Source: Cesiribacter sp. (lineage in GTDB: Bacteria; Bacteroidota; Bacteroidia; Cytophagales; Cyclobacteriaceae). From it: a DNA stretch of 9,134 nt. The stretch covers positions 1-9,134 of the forward strand of contig JASLAE010000471.1 in assembly GCA_030147305.1 (NCBI GenBank). The letters run 5' to 3'. The notes beneath the pieces are model-generated. The model saw only the letters and a list, made by a program, of their open reading frames with translations. It did not search any database and was not told the origin of the DNA. The position numbers and the translations under genes were made by a program. Within the stretch, counting starts at the first letter, position 1; each line of letters begins with the position of its first letter. This document shows, piece by piece, positions 1 to 6,488 of the stretch.

Positions 1-17
1 GGATAAGCGTGAATTAC

Positions 18-1991
18 TTATGCTGCTGTGGTGACGATGATACTTTTTTCCAGGTAAGGCTTAATATTGAATTCGGCATAAACAGTGGTGCCTTTGCCAG
101 GGGCAGATTCGATAGAGATTTCTCCCTGCATATCTTTTACCCGGGCCTGCAGGTTTGCCAGGCCAATGCCCTTACCTTCCCCCATTATAAAGCCTTTGCC
201 GTTATCTTCTACCGTTAGGCTAAGCATGTGGTCGTGGAGACTTAACTGCACCAGGGCCTGTGAGGCTTCGGCATGCTTTATGATGTTATTGACCAGCTCC
301 TGTACCATGCGGTAGAGTACCAGCTTAAAGTTGTTTTTGAGCTTGATGCTTTCTCCCAGGTAGTAAAAGTCTATCTGTAGCTGTGCATTGCTCACATTCT
401 TACAGAATCTGGCAAGAGCCTCCTCCAGTTCGTAGCGCAGCAGCATGTCTGGTGAGAGGTTATGGGCAATGTTTCTTACCTCTTGGGTGGCGGCATCCAG
501 CAGGGAAGTGGTCTGGAGAAATTGCTGACTTTGCCCGGCCTGCACTCCCTGGTTTTGGAGTACACTCAGGTGCATTTTAGTGGCAGAGAGCATGCCTCCT
601 ACACCGTCATGAAGTTCACGAGCCAGGCGGCTTCTTTCTTTTTCTTCCCCTTCTATCATAGCCATAAGCACTTTTAGCTCACCTTCCTGCCGCAAGGCAC
701 GCAGGCGTTGGGCATTGGTTTTTTGCCTGTTGCGATAGTGCAGATAGAAAAGGCTGATAGCAGCCAGTAGGGCAACCATTGCTACCAGCGAAAGGTAGAT
801 CATGTTGTTTTTCTTTTCAATCTCCAGGTTGTTCCGGGCCAGCATCAGGTGTTGTTGGGCAATCTCTTTTTCCTTATGCGTTGTCTGGTATTCTATCTCC
901 ATGCGATGAATGCTTTGTTGGGTCTCGGCACTCATGATTGAATCGTGCAGGGCTTCATATTTCTTACGATACTCAAGCGCCAGTTCTGGATTGTTAATGC
1001 GCTCCAGTACTTCCGATCCAATGCGGTAAAGCAGGCGAAGTTCGTTAGCAGCATTGATGCTGTTGGCAACAGACAGGCCTCTGCCGAGGTAATAAAGAGA
1101 CTGCTCAAGCAGTTCCATCTTCAGATAGGTGGTGGCGAGTCCTTTGTTAATATAGAGCTCGTGCAGTTGGTCTGGGTGGTAATGCAATACCTGCATACCC
1201 TGCTGATAATAGGCCAGCGCCTGCTGGTACTGGTGTTGTTCCATTTCTGCCTCCCCCAGGTTTTCATAAGCAAATAGGACCTGGTCCAGGTTACCGGTCA
1301 GCTGCCCGAGTTTCAGCACTTCCAGGAGGTGATTTGTAGCTTGTTTATAACGCTTTGCCAGTAGCTCGCTGGCACCCATGTTATTGAGGCTCTGTGAAAT
1401 GGCAAACGTGTCCTTTAACTGCAGGGCGAGCTCATAACTTTGTTCGGCATACTGAAAGCATTTTTCAGCGTCCCGCAATTCTCCGAATACAGAGGCCAGG
1501 TTATTGCCATATTTCATCTGGCTCTTAACATCGCCCAGGGCTTCGGCCAATTCCAGTGCCTGCAGAAAGCTGGTAGCGGCAGCCTTTAAGTTGCCCAGGT
1601 TAGCATACAAATAACCGGCATTATTAAATGCCCTGGCCTGTTCCTGCTTACTTAGCTTCCTGCTTATTTCAATTCCTTCCTGTGCCAGTTCCAGGGCTTC
1701 TTTAAATTTACTTCTTTGGTTCAGCACTTTTATCTGGAGGCCAATGGCATTGTTTGTGCCTCGCAGATAACCAATTTGCGCAGCCAGCTGCCTTGACTGC
1801 AGGTAATAATATTCGGCGGAATCAAGATTCTGCTGACTGAACTGGTCGTGCCCCTTCTCCAGCATTTTTTGTACCTGAAGCGAGTCCGCTGCAGTTGGCT
1901 GCGCATTACTCAAAACACTCATCAGGAGCAGACAGCAGCAGAAAATGCTGGAGCGAATGTCTTTGCAATGCCGGGAGGGAAAGTTGCGCAT
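18..1991 (-). CDS. TPR-containing sensor histidine kinase (HisKA_3 / NarL-type)
   Basis: Membrane sensor kinase of a two-component system, 657 aa from the ATG at 1991. Seen in order: signal peptide (about residues 1-30, hydrophobic core IFCCCLLLMSVLSNA); a helical domain of about eight TPR-like units recurring every 40 residues (near 42, 82, 122, 162, 202, 242, 282, 322); a charged coiled-coil-like stretch (about 345-396); one membrane segment (about 397-419); a HisKA_3 dimerisation domain with the phosphoacceptor in RELHDGVGG (His461); and a HATPase_c domain with N-box ELVNNIIKHA (from Glu565), DNGKGF (from Asp596) and GKGIGLANL (from 606). All key catalytic motifs are intact. The open frame extends to a TTG at 2027, but the ATG at 1991 sits directly before the signal peptide and is preferred. 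The signal peptide plus single later membrane helix puts the TPRs in the periplasm. Family members usually phosphorylate LuxR/NarL-type regulators; none is visible because the gene ends 17 bases from the window edge. The signal sensed is unknown. Confidence 0.93.
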   Translation of the reverse strand: MRNFPSRHCKDIRSSIFCCCLLLMSVLSNAQPTAADSLQVQKMLEKGHDQFSQQNLDSAEYYYLQSRQLAAQIGYLRGTNNAIGLQIKVLNQRSKFKEALELAQEGIEISRKLSKQEQARAFNNAGYLYANLGNLKAAATSFLQALELAEALGDVKSQMKYGNNLASVFGELRDAEKCFQYAEQSYELALQLKDTFAISQSLNNMGASELLAKRYKQATNHLLEVLKLGQLTGNLDQVLFAYENLGEAEMEQHQYQQALAYYQQGMQVLHYHPDQLHELYINKGLATTYLKMELLEQSLYYLGRGLSVANSINAANELRLLYRIGSEVLERINNPELALEYRKKYEALHDSIMSAETQQSIHRMEIEYQTTHKEKEIAQQHLMLARNNLEIEKKNNMIYLSLVAMVALLAAISLFYLHYRNRQKTNAQRLRALRQEGELKVLMAMIEGEEKERSRLARELHDGVGGMLSATKMHLSVLQNQGVQAGQSQQFLQTTSLLDAATQEVRNIAHNLSPDMLLRYELEEALARFCKNVSNAQLQIDFYYLGESIKLKNNFKLVLYRMVQELVNNIIKHAEASQALVQLSLHDHMLSLTVEDNGKGFIMGEGKGIGLANLQARVKDMQGEISIESAPGKGTTVYAEFNIKPYLEKSIIVTTAA

Positions 1992-2252
1992 GAGCCTTAT
2001 GCGAAAATGACCATAATGGTTTAACAATAGTACAAAAAAGACACGTCTCGTTTTGTGAAAATGACAAGAAAATGTTGCGACAACGGGTCCAGAGGCAGGT
2101 TTTGAATTTTTCCTTAATCAACAGATTGCCAGTGCAATGCCTGGTAAGGGCAGACGTGGTAGCAGGTTGTGCTATAGCTGTTCACTCATAAGTAGATCTA
2201 CGTATTTTGGCTTATCATTTTTTCTACGCATAAATGGGTGAAGGCCCCTGCC

Positions 2253-2260
2253 TAATTTTG
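2253..2260 (+). promoter_or_regulatory. Candidate Bacteroidetes -7 promoter element
   Basis: TAATTTTG matches the Bacteroidetes primary-sigma -7 consensus TAnnTTTG at every fixed position. I see no TTTG or TTG at the expected -33 distance (around 2229-2233), so the promoter is incomplete and may be chance in an A/T-rich region. If real, transcription would start near 2264-2268 and give a leader of about 270 nt before the ATG at 2538. Confidence 0.3.
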
Positions 2261-2325
2261 CATCAGATAATCACACAAATAGATTTATTACCCTTGGTGC
2301 TTATTACATTTTATTCCATTGCCGG

Positions 2326-2362
2326 AGCACTTCTTAGTGCTGAGATAGGATTGGCTCAGCGC
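2326..2362 (+). repeat. Two overlapping, mutually exclusive hairpins
   Basis: First hairpin: AGCACT (2326-2331), loop TCTT, AGTGCT (2336-2341), a perfect 6-bp stem. Second hairpin: GCTGAG (2339-2344), 10-nt loop, CTCAGC (2355-2360), also a perfect 6-bp stem, extendable by a G-U and a G-C pair to 2337-2362. The two share bases 2337-2341, so they cannot form together. This is the layout of an attenuator or switch, but no U-tract follows closely; the bases after it are A-rich. Whether it is transcribed is unknown. Confidence 0.35.
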
Positions 2363-2527
2363 CCTTTGATGCTTAAAAAAAAGGTTTAAAAATTTTCAGA
2401 ACCTGGTTTCAACCACCCATGCTACAGTTAAATGCGCTGTAGGTGTTTTGCATCGAATGGTCGATAACAAGGCGTAAGAGGGCCATCGGATGGACTTGAC
2501 TACAAAAGGATTTACAAGGCATTTTTC

Positions 2528-2534
2528 AAAGGAA
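2528..2534 (+). promoter_or_regulatory. Purine-rich ribosome-binding-like site deciding the start at 2538
   Basis: AAAGGAA ends three bases before the ATG at 2538. Together with the signal-like segment that begins at this Met, it favours 2538 over the in-frame ATG at 2490. The 2490 start also has a purine run (AAGAGGG) seven bases upstream, so the choice is not certain, and many Bacteroidetes genes do not use a Shine-Dalgarno sequence. Confidence 0.45.
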
Positions 2535-2537
2535 CCT

Positions 2538-2978
2538 ATGTTTAATATTCTAATCCCGCATATACGCTCCTTACTGATATGCTTTGCCTTTATGTTTTCC
2601 ATGTCCACAGGAGTATCTGTACCACCCCTTGAAGCCAAACGGGATCAGCTGATGGAAAAGCGGTTCAGCATCTCGCTTGCTGCTCTTCGTGAAAAAGATG
2701 ATGCCAAAACAATAGCACTCCTGAAAGCAATGGCCCGGGAATTCAGTGTGGAAATGCAAAAGCTTAAGCCAGCGTACCAGAAATGGTTCACATCACTCAC
2801 GCCAGAAGAAAAACGAATGCTGCTGTACCAGGCCAATACTAAAAATTGGCTGCAGCTCATGCAGGAAATTCAGTTCGATGCCAGCATTCAACGCCGGTTT
2901 AAAGAGAATGTGAGGCTTAAGCAGGAATACGAAAACATTCAGTTTTTGTGTGACAAGGCGGCGGAGTTAAGGCAGTAG
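2538..2978 (+). CDS. Hypothetical small exported helical protein
   Basis: I do not recognise this 146-aa protein. It begins with a hydrophobic segment (about residues 5-24, core SLLICFAFMF), which could be a cleavable signal peptide with cleavage near 24-28, or an uncleaved anchor. The rest is strongly charged and predicted by eye to be almost all helical, rich in Lys, Glu, Arg, Leu and Gln, with the stretch LTPEEKRMLLYQ (from residue 87) and a coiled-coil-like end (about 116-146). Only one Cys (Cys138) lies outside the hydrophobic segment. There is no lipobox, no enzyme motif and no haem motif. An in-frame ATG at 2490 would add 16 residues before the signal-like segment; 2538 is preferred. 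It stands alone on its strand, separated by about 125 bases from the lipoprotein gene, so no operon partner suggests a role. The codon pattern and length support a real gene. Confidence 0.7.
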   Translation: MFNILIPHIRSLLICFAFMFSMSTGVSVPPLEAKRDQLMEKRFSISLAALREKDDAKTIALLKAMAREFSVEMQKLKPAYQKWFTSLTPEEKRMLLYQANTKNWLQLMQEIQFDASIQRRFKENVRLKQEYENIQFLCDKAAELRQ

Positions 2979-2993
2979 CACCAACAAAACAGG

Positions 2994-3036
2994 GATTTGG
3001 CGGTAGGGGAATGCCTGGAGCTTTCCTATCCAAATC
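2994..3036 (+). repeat. Two-part hairpin just after the hypothetical gene
   Basis: Outer arms GATTTGG (2994-3000) and CCAAATC (3030-3036) are a perfect 7-bp inverted repeat. Inside them TAGGGGA (3004-3010) pairs with TTTCCTA (3022-3028) using two G-U pairs, separated from the outer stem by a small asymmetric bulge, leaving an 11-nt loop. It begins 15 bases after the stop codon at 2978. There is no following U-tract (the sequence is GGGCGAAAATAAC), so it is not a standard intrinsic terminator; it may protect the 3' end of the mRNA. Confidence 0.4.
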
Positions 3037-3103
3037 GGGCGAAAATAACTGGTCACCCATTTAAAATATCAATTAAACAAATAACCCTTAATCTTTAACA
3101 ACA

Positions 3104-3718
3104 ATGAAAAAGTTACTGTATTCAATGTTAGCGTTTGGTCTGCTGACAACTGTTTCCTGCACCGACGATGATAACACACCAGCCCCAACACCTTTGCCGG
3201 AAGATGCTGTTGCCTATAATGGTAAAAATTATGATATCGACAATGGGGCTGTCATCGACTGGGGCACCTGGGAAAATCATTACAACTACGATTTCTTCCT
3301 CACTGACGGGGAAATGGATTTTGAAAATGAAACAGCCATTGGTGCAACGGTAATGATTTATGCTGAGCTGTGGTCTCCGGGTACAGAAAGCTTCTCTACG
3401 GGCACTTTTACCTTCGACAATAGCGGAGATACGGATGGCAAGCGTTTCTTCGAGACTACCCTGGTGGTAATGGATACCAACAACAACGGAGAACTGGATG
3501 AGGATGATGATCAGCTCACTGTAAAAGCAGGAACAATTAAAGTTGCTGGTTCCGACGCAGATTTTACTGTTGAAATGGATGTAACGCTTAGCAACGACAA
3601 GCCTATGAAAGGCAAATACAGCGGCACTTTCGATGTGTTTGAAGGAACGATTGAAGGCGAAGGCATGCGTGCACAGGGATTCAGCGCTGGAAAGTCTGGT
3701 AAATTCAGTGTTAAATAA
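3104..3718 (+). CDS. Putative surface lipoprotein with EF-hand-like loop
   Basis: A 204-aa lipoprotein of unknown function. The type II signal peptide is clear: MKK, hydrophobic core, then a lipobox ending TTVSC with the acylated Cys at 19. The next residues TDDD resemble the acidic export signals that send Bacteroidetes lipoproteins to the outer leaflet of the outer membrane, followed by a Pro/Thr-rich linker (about 24-33). The mature part is acidic, rich in Thr, Gly, Asp and aromatics, with alternating patterns that suggest beta strands. Residues 124-135 (DTNNNGELDEDD) match a 12-residue EF-hand-like loop: Asp1, Asn3, Asn5, Gly6, Leu8, Asp9, Asp12, so calcium binding is plausible. The start is fixed by the lipobox distance; the leader is A/T-rich without a Shine-Dalgarno sequence. 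A strong terminator lies 26 bases downstream, so it is probably transcribed alone or ends its unit. I do not recognise the family. Confidence 0.85.
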   Translation: MKKLLYSMLAFGLLTTVSCTDDDNTPAPTPLPEDAVAYNGKNYDIDNGAVIDWGTWENHYNYDFFLTDGEMDFENETAIGATVMIYAELWSPGTESFSTGTFTFDNSGDTDGKRFFETTLVVMDTNNNGELDEDDDQLTVKAGTIKVAGSDADFTVEMDVTLSNDKPMKGKYSGTFDVFEGTIEGEGMRAQGFSAGKSGKFSVK

Positions 3719-3744
3719 TATTTGTTTGATCTATTACTATTGAG

Positions 3745-3773
3745 GCCTCACCTTACCCAGGTGGGGCTTTTTT
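3745..3773 (+). terminator. Intrinsic terminator after the lipoprotein gene
   Basis: Arms GCCTCACC (3745-3752) and GGTGGGGC (3760-3767) form an 8-bp stem with one U-G pair and a 7-nt loop, followed at once by six T (3768-3773). This is a textbook Rho-independent terminator for plus-strand transcription, and it insulates the cbb3 operon from the upstream gene. Confidence 0.9.
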
Positions 3774-3997
3774 ATGGGCTATGGTTTCTGTCCATCCATA
3801 CTTACAACCTCGCATAACAGCGAATTTTCAGAACAGGACTACCAGGATCAGTTTTATCTTTCTGCCGTTAGTACAGCCTGCGCTCCAGTTGCCTTGCGCT
3901 GCTTTTGGTTTGTCCTTCACCTAAACTCCTCCCGGAGCGTTACTCTGCTGGTACTGCATCCTTCTTGGGCCCTGGTCCTGATCACTCATCCAGAAAC

Positions 3998-4011
3998 CTG
4001 ATATATATCAT
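3998..4011. promoter_or_regulatory. FNR/CRP-family type operator
   Basis: CTGATATATATCAT contains the perfect 12-bp palindrome TGATATATATCA (3999-4010). Compared with the FNR consensus TTGAT-N4-ATCAA, it has the correct 4-base spacer and matches 8 of 10 fixed positions, differing only at the outermost base on each side. Its centre (4004.5) is 79 bases before the ccoS ATG. FNR/FixK-family regulators are the usual oxygen-responsive activators of cbb3 oxidase operons, so place and motif agree. A CRP-like paralogue could be the true binder. Confidence 0.6.
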
Positions 4012-4055
4012 TTTTCAGGCTGATGCCCATCATACTGCACCGCTGGCAATCTGCT

Positions 4056-4063
4056 CAAATTTG
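4056..4063 (+). promoter_or_regulatory. Candidate -7 promoter element for the cbb3 operon
   Basis: CAAATTTG matches 5 of 6 fixed positions of the Bacteroidetes -7 consensus TAnnTTTG. It implies a start near 4066, which would put the FNR-like palindrome centre at about -61.5, the class I activator position. No TTTG appears at the -33 distance, as would be expected of an activator-dependent promoter. The transcript would have a leader of roughly 17 nt before ccoS. This rests on motif geometry alone. Confidence 0.35.
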
Positions 4064-4083
4064 TAAGGTAAACCTTGTGAATT

Positions 4084-4248
4084 ATGAGTGCATTATTTCT
4101 GCTGATCGGGATAAGCCTGCTGGTTGCCATTGGATTTCTGGCGGCCTTTCTCTGGGCAACCCGCTCTGGTCAGTTCGAAGACGATTATACCCCTTCTGTG
4201 CGGGTGCTCTTCGATGATAAACCTGTTCAAAAACAAACCACCAAATAA
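4084..4248 (+). CDS. ccoS: cbb3-type cytochrome oxidase assembly protein CcoS
   Basis: A 54-aa membrane protein required in studied bacteria for insertion of haem b and copper into the catalytic subunit of cbb3 oxidase. One membrane segment spans about residues 4-24, followed by the family signature W-x(2)-RSGQF-(D/E)-D (Trp24 to Asp33) and a C-terminal VRVLFDD motif (39-45). The length is typical. It is the first gene of the oxidase operon and ends 14 bases before ccoNO. The start is the ATG at 4084, since the membrane segment begins at once; no strong Shine-Dalgarno sequence is present. In many bacteria the copper ATPase gene ccoI precedes ccoS; it is absent here. Confidence 0.93.
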   Translation: MSALFLLIGISLLVAIGFLAAFLWATRSGQFEDDYTPSVRVLFDDKPVQKQTTK

Positions 4249-4262
4249 GATTTAGCGAAGCT

Positions 4263-6446
4263 ATGAGTACAGGCATATTAAACACGGGAACCATGGCCGC
4301 TCCTAAGCCTCCAAAACTGGAGCTTGAGCGTTTCTCGTACGACAATGATATTGTGCGGATGTTTGCTTATGCCACCATGTTGTGGGGTGCAGTGGGCATG
4401 CTGGTAGGGCTGTTTATAGCGCTTCAGCTTGTTTTTCCGGCCTTAAACTTTGGCATAGAATATACCAGCTTTGGGCGCATCCGCCCGCTGCACACCAATG
4501 CCGTGATCTTTGCCTTTGTGGGCAACGGCATCTTTACCGGTGTTTATTACTCGCTGCAGCGGCTCTGCAAAGCCCGCATGTACAGCGATACCCTTAGCAA
4601 AATTAACTTCTGGGGCTGGCAACTGATCATTGTAGCAGCAGCCATTACACTTCCCCTGGGTTATTCTACCTCAAAAGAATATGCCGAGCTGGAATGGCCC
4701 ATCGACATTGCTATAACACTCATGTGGGTAGTATTTGGCTACAACATGTTTGCAACCATTCTGCAGCGCCGCACCCGCCACCTCTACGTGGCCATCTGGT
4801 TTTACATAGCTACTTTTGTGACGGTGGCCGTGCTGCACATCGTAAACTCATTTGAGCTGCCCATCTCTTTCATGAAGAGTTACAGCTGGTATGCCGGCGT
4901 GCAGGATGCACTGGTGCAGTGGTGGTACGGCCACAATGCTGTCGCATTCTTCCTGACCACACCTTACCTGGGCCTGATGTACTACTTTGTGCCTAAGGCA
5001 GCGAACCGTCCGGTTTATTCCTACCGCCTGTCAATCATTCACTTCTGGGCCCTGATCTTCCTCTACATCTGGGCAGGCCCGCACCACTTGCTTTACAATG
5101 CGCTGCCTGACTGGGCACAGTCGCTTGGCGTAGTGTTCTCGGTGATGTTGATTGCTCCCAGCTGGGGCGGTATGCTAAACGGTCTGCTGACCCTGCGTGG
5201 GGTGTGGGACAAAGTGCGCGAAGAGCCGGTACTTAAATTTATGGTGGTAGCCCTTACTGCCTATGGTATGGCCACTTTCGAGGGACCAATGCTGTCGCTG
5301 AAAAACATCAACGCCATTAGTCACTTTACCGACTGGACCATTGCCCACGTGCACGTAGGCGGTCTGGGCTGGAATGGTATGCTTACCTTTGGTATGCTGT
5401 ACTGGCTGTTTCCGCGCATGTGGAATACCAGGCTCTACTCTACCAAGCTGGCTAACTGGCACTTCTGGATCGCAACACTGGGTATTATCTTCTATGCTGT
5501 GCCTATGTACTGGGCGGGTCTTACCCAAAGCCTGATGTGGAAAGAATTTACGCAGGAAGGCATGCTGGCTTACCCCAACTTCCTGGAGATTGTTACCCAG
5601 ATGAAACCCATGTATGCACTGCGGGCCTTTGGTGGTGCCCTCTTTATTGTCGGTGTGTTCATCATGGCTTATAACCTGATTAAAACTGCCAAAGCAGGCA
5701 GCTTTATTGCCAACGAAGCAGCCGAAGCAGCGCCCCTGAGCGATACCTATGAAAAACATGAAGGGGAGCACTGGCACCGCTGGATCGAGCGCCGCCCTGT
5801 GCAGCTAATGGTGGGTAGCCTGGTTGTTATCCTGATTGGTGGCATGGTGGAAATGGTGCCGACCTTCCTGATAGATTCCAATGTACCAACCATTGCCAGC
5901 GTAAAACCTTATACTTCCCTGGAACTGGAAGGTCGGGATATCTACATCAAAGAAGGCTGTAATAACTGCCATAGCCAGATGGTGCGCCCCTTCCGCTCCG
6001 AGACAGAACGTTATGGCGAGTATGCCAAAGCCGGGGAGTTTGTGTACGACCACCCCTTCCTGTGGGGCTCTAAGCGCACCGGCCCCGACCTGCTGCGCGA
6101 GGGGGGGAAATATCCTGACAGCTGGCACTACAATCACATGGTAGATCCTGAAAGTATGTCGCCCGGTTCTATTATGCCAGCCTATCCCTGGTTAGCAGAG
6201 AAGGACCTGGATATCAGCAAAACCGAAGCCAAGATCAATGCCATGCGCACCATGGGGGTGCCTTATCCTGAAGGGTACGAAGAAAAGGCCGTAGCTGATC
6301 TGAAACAGCAGGCCAAAGAGATTGCCGGCAGGCTGGAAGGCAGTGGTGTGCAGGTAAGCAGCGAGAAGGAAATCATTGCGCTGATCGCCTACCTGCAGCG
6401 GCTGGGTACTGATATAAAAGCAGCACCTGAAGCAGAAAAACAGTAA
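4263..6446 (+). CDS. ccoNO: cbb3-type cytochrome c oxidase, fused subunits I and II (CcoN-CcoO)
   Basis: A 727-aa fusion of the catalytic subunit CcoN (about 1-475) and the monohaem cytochrome c subunit CcoO (about 510-727), which together pass electrons from cytochrome c to O2 and pump protons at the inner membrane. In CcoN all ligands are visible: His77 (RPLHTNAV) and His364 for low-spin haem b, His362 for haem b3 (AHVHVGGLGW), and His224 (GHNAV), His274 and His275 (AGPHH) for CuB. Tyr268 aligns with the Tyr cross-linked to a CuB His in the Pseudomonas stutzeri enzyme. Glu340 (TFEGP) is also kept. CcoO has one membrane helix (about 515-537), haem c site CNNCH (566-570) and axial Met638 (SIMPAYPW). 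The joining linker (about 475-512) is polar and would be cytoplasmic, so the fusion keeps normal topology. There is no frameshift or stop between the parts. CcoNO fusions are known in Bacteroidota. Confidence 0.97.
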   Translation: MSTGILNTGTMAAPKPPKLELERFSYDNDIVRMFAYATMLWGAVGMLVGLFIALQLVFPALNFGIEYTSFGRIRPLHTNAVIFAFVGNGIFTGVYYSLQRLCKARMYSDTLSKINFWGWQLIIVAAAITLPLGYSTSKEYAELEWPIDIAITLMWVVFGYNMFATILQRRTRHLYVAIWFYIATFVTVAVLHIVNSFELPISFMKSYSWYAGVQDALVQWWYGHNAVAFFLTTPYLGLMYYFVPKAANRPVYSYRLSIIHFWALIFLYIWAGPHHLLYNALPDWAQSLGVVFSVMLIAPSWGGMLNGLLTLRGVWDKVREEPVLKFMVVALTAYGMATFEGPMLSLKNINAISHFTDWTIAHVHVGGLGWNGMLTFGMLYWLFPRMWNTRLYSTKLANWHFWIATLGIIFYAVPMYWAGLTQSLMWKEFTQEGMLAYPNFLEIVTQMKPMYALRAFGGALFIVGVFIMAYNLIKTAKAGSFIANEAAEAAPLSDTYEKHEGEHWHRWIERRPVQLMVGSLVVILIGGMVEMVPTFLIDSNVPTIASVKPYTSLELEGRDIYIKEGCNNCHSQMVRPFRSETERYGEYAKAGEFVYDHPFLWGSKRTGPDLLREGGKYPDSWHYNHMVDPESMSPGSIMPAYPWLAEKDLDISKTEAKINAMRTMGVPYPEGYEEKAVADLKQQAKEIAGRLEGSGVQVSSEKEIIALIAYLQRLGTDIKAAPEAEKQ

Positions 6447-6469
6447 TAAACACAGTGTGGTAGGTGGAG

Positions 6470-6488
6470 GTGGGCGGCTGCCGCTCAC
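6470..6488 (+). repeat. Intercistronic hairpin between ccoNO and ccoQ
   Basis: GTGGGCGG (6470-6477) pairs with CCGCTCAC (6481-6488) around a CTG loop: 8 bp, mostly G-C, with one G-U pair. It lies 24 bases after the ccoNO stop. No U-tract follows, so full termination is unlikely. Such a structure could shield the ccoNO message from 3' decay or cause partial pausing before ccoQ. Its function is inferred only from position and stability. Confidence 0.45.

Larger units (their letters stand above)
1992..2537. other. Intergenic region between the kinase gene and the small exported-protein gene
   Basis: About 550 bases between divergently transcribed genes. No ORF here has a recognisable domain. 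It is A/T-rich in places (2371-2396, runs of A and T). It holds a perfect match to the Bacteroidetes -7 promoter element and a pair of overlapping hairpins, listed separately, plus short palindromes GCTATAGC (2171-2178) and GTAGATCTAC (2192-2201) that could be chance. I found no good promoter pair for the kinase gene on the minus strand. Confidence 0.6.
3774..4083. other. Intergenic regulatory region upstream of the cbb3 operon
   Basis: About 310 bases between the terminator and ccoS. The only open frame (3774-4001, 75 codons) has no recognisable domain and starts in the terminator's T-run, so I treat it as non-coding. The last 90 bases contain the FNR-like palindrome and a near-consensus -7 element listed separately. 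In the first 220 bases I see no RNA gene, repeat or clear hairpin. Confidence 0.6.

Noticed and set aside
1992..2027. Twelve-codon upstream extension of the kinase gene to a TTG start
   Set aside because: The ATG at 1991 is placed directly before a normal signal peptide; the extension would add residues of no recognised function.
2192..2201. Perfect palindrome GTAGATCTAC in the kinase upstream region
   Set aside because: Ten bases without flanking symmetry or a matching promoter; not enough to call an operator.
2490..2537. In-frame earlier ATG for the small exported protein
   Set aside because: It would place 16 polar residues before the signal-like segment, while the ATG at 2538 has AAAGGAA just upstream. 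It remains possible.
2391..3834. 12-base word AATTTTCAGAAC present at 2391-2402 and 3823-3834
   Set aside because: Flanking bases do not match, so it is probably chance in A/T-rich intergenic DNA.
3774..4001. 75-codon plus-strand open frame in the cbb3 upstream region
   Set aside because: It starts right at the terminator T-run, has no recognisable domain or plausible start signal, and lies in a regulatory gap.
5175..5777. 200-codon minus-strand open frame inside ccoNO
   Set aside because: It lies wholly antisense to a strongly conserved catalytic gene; its His/Gln/Pro-rich translation looks like a shadow frame.
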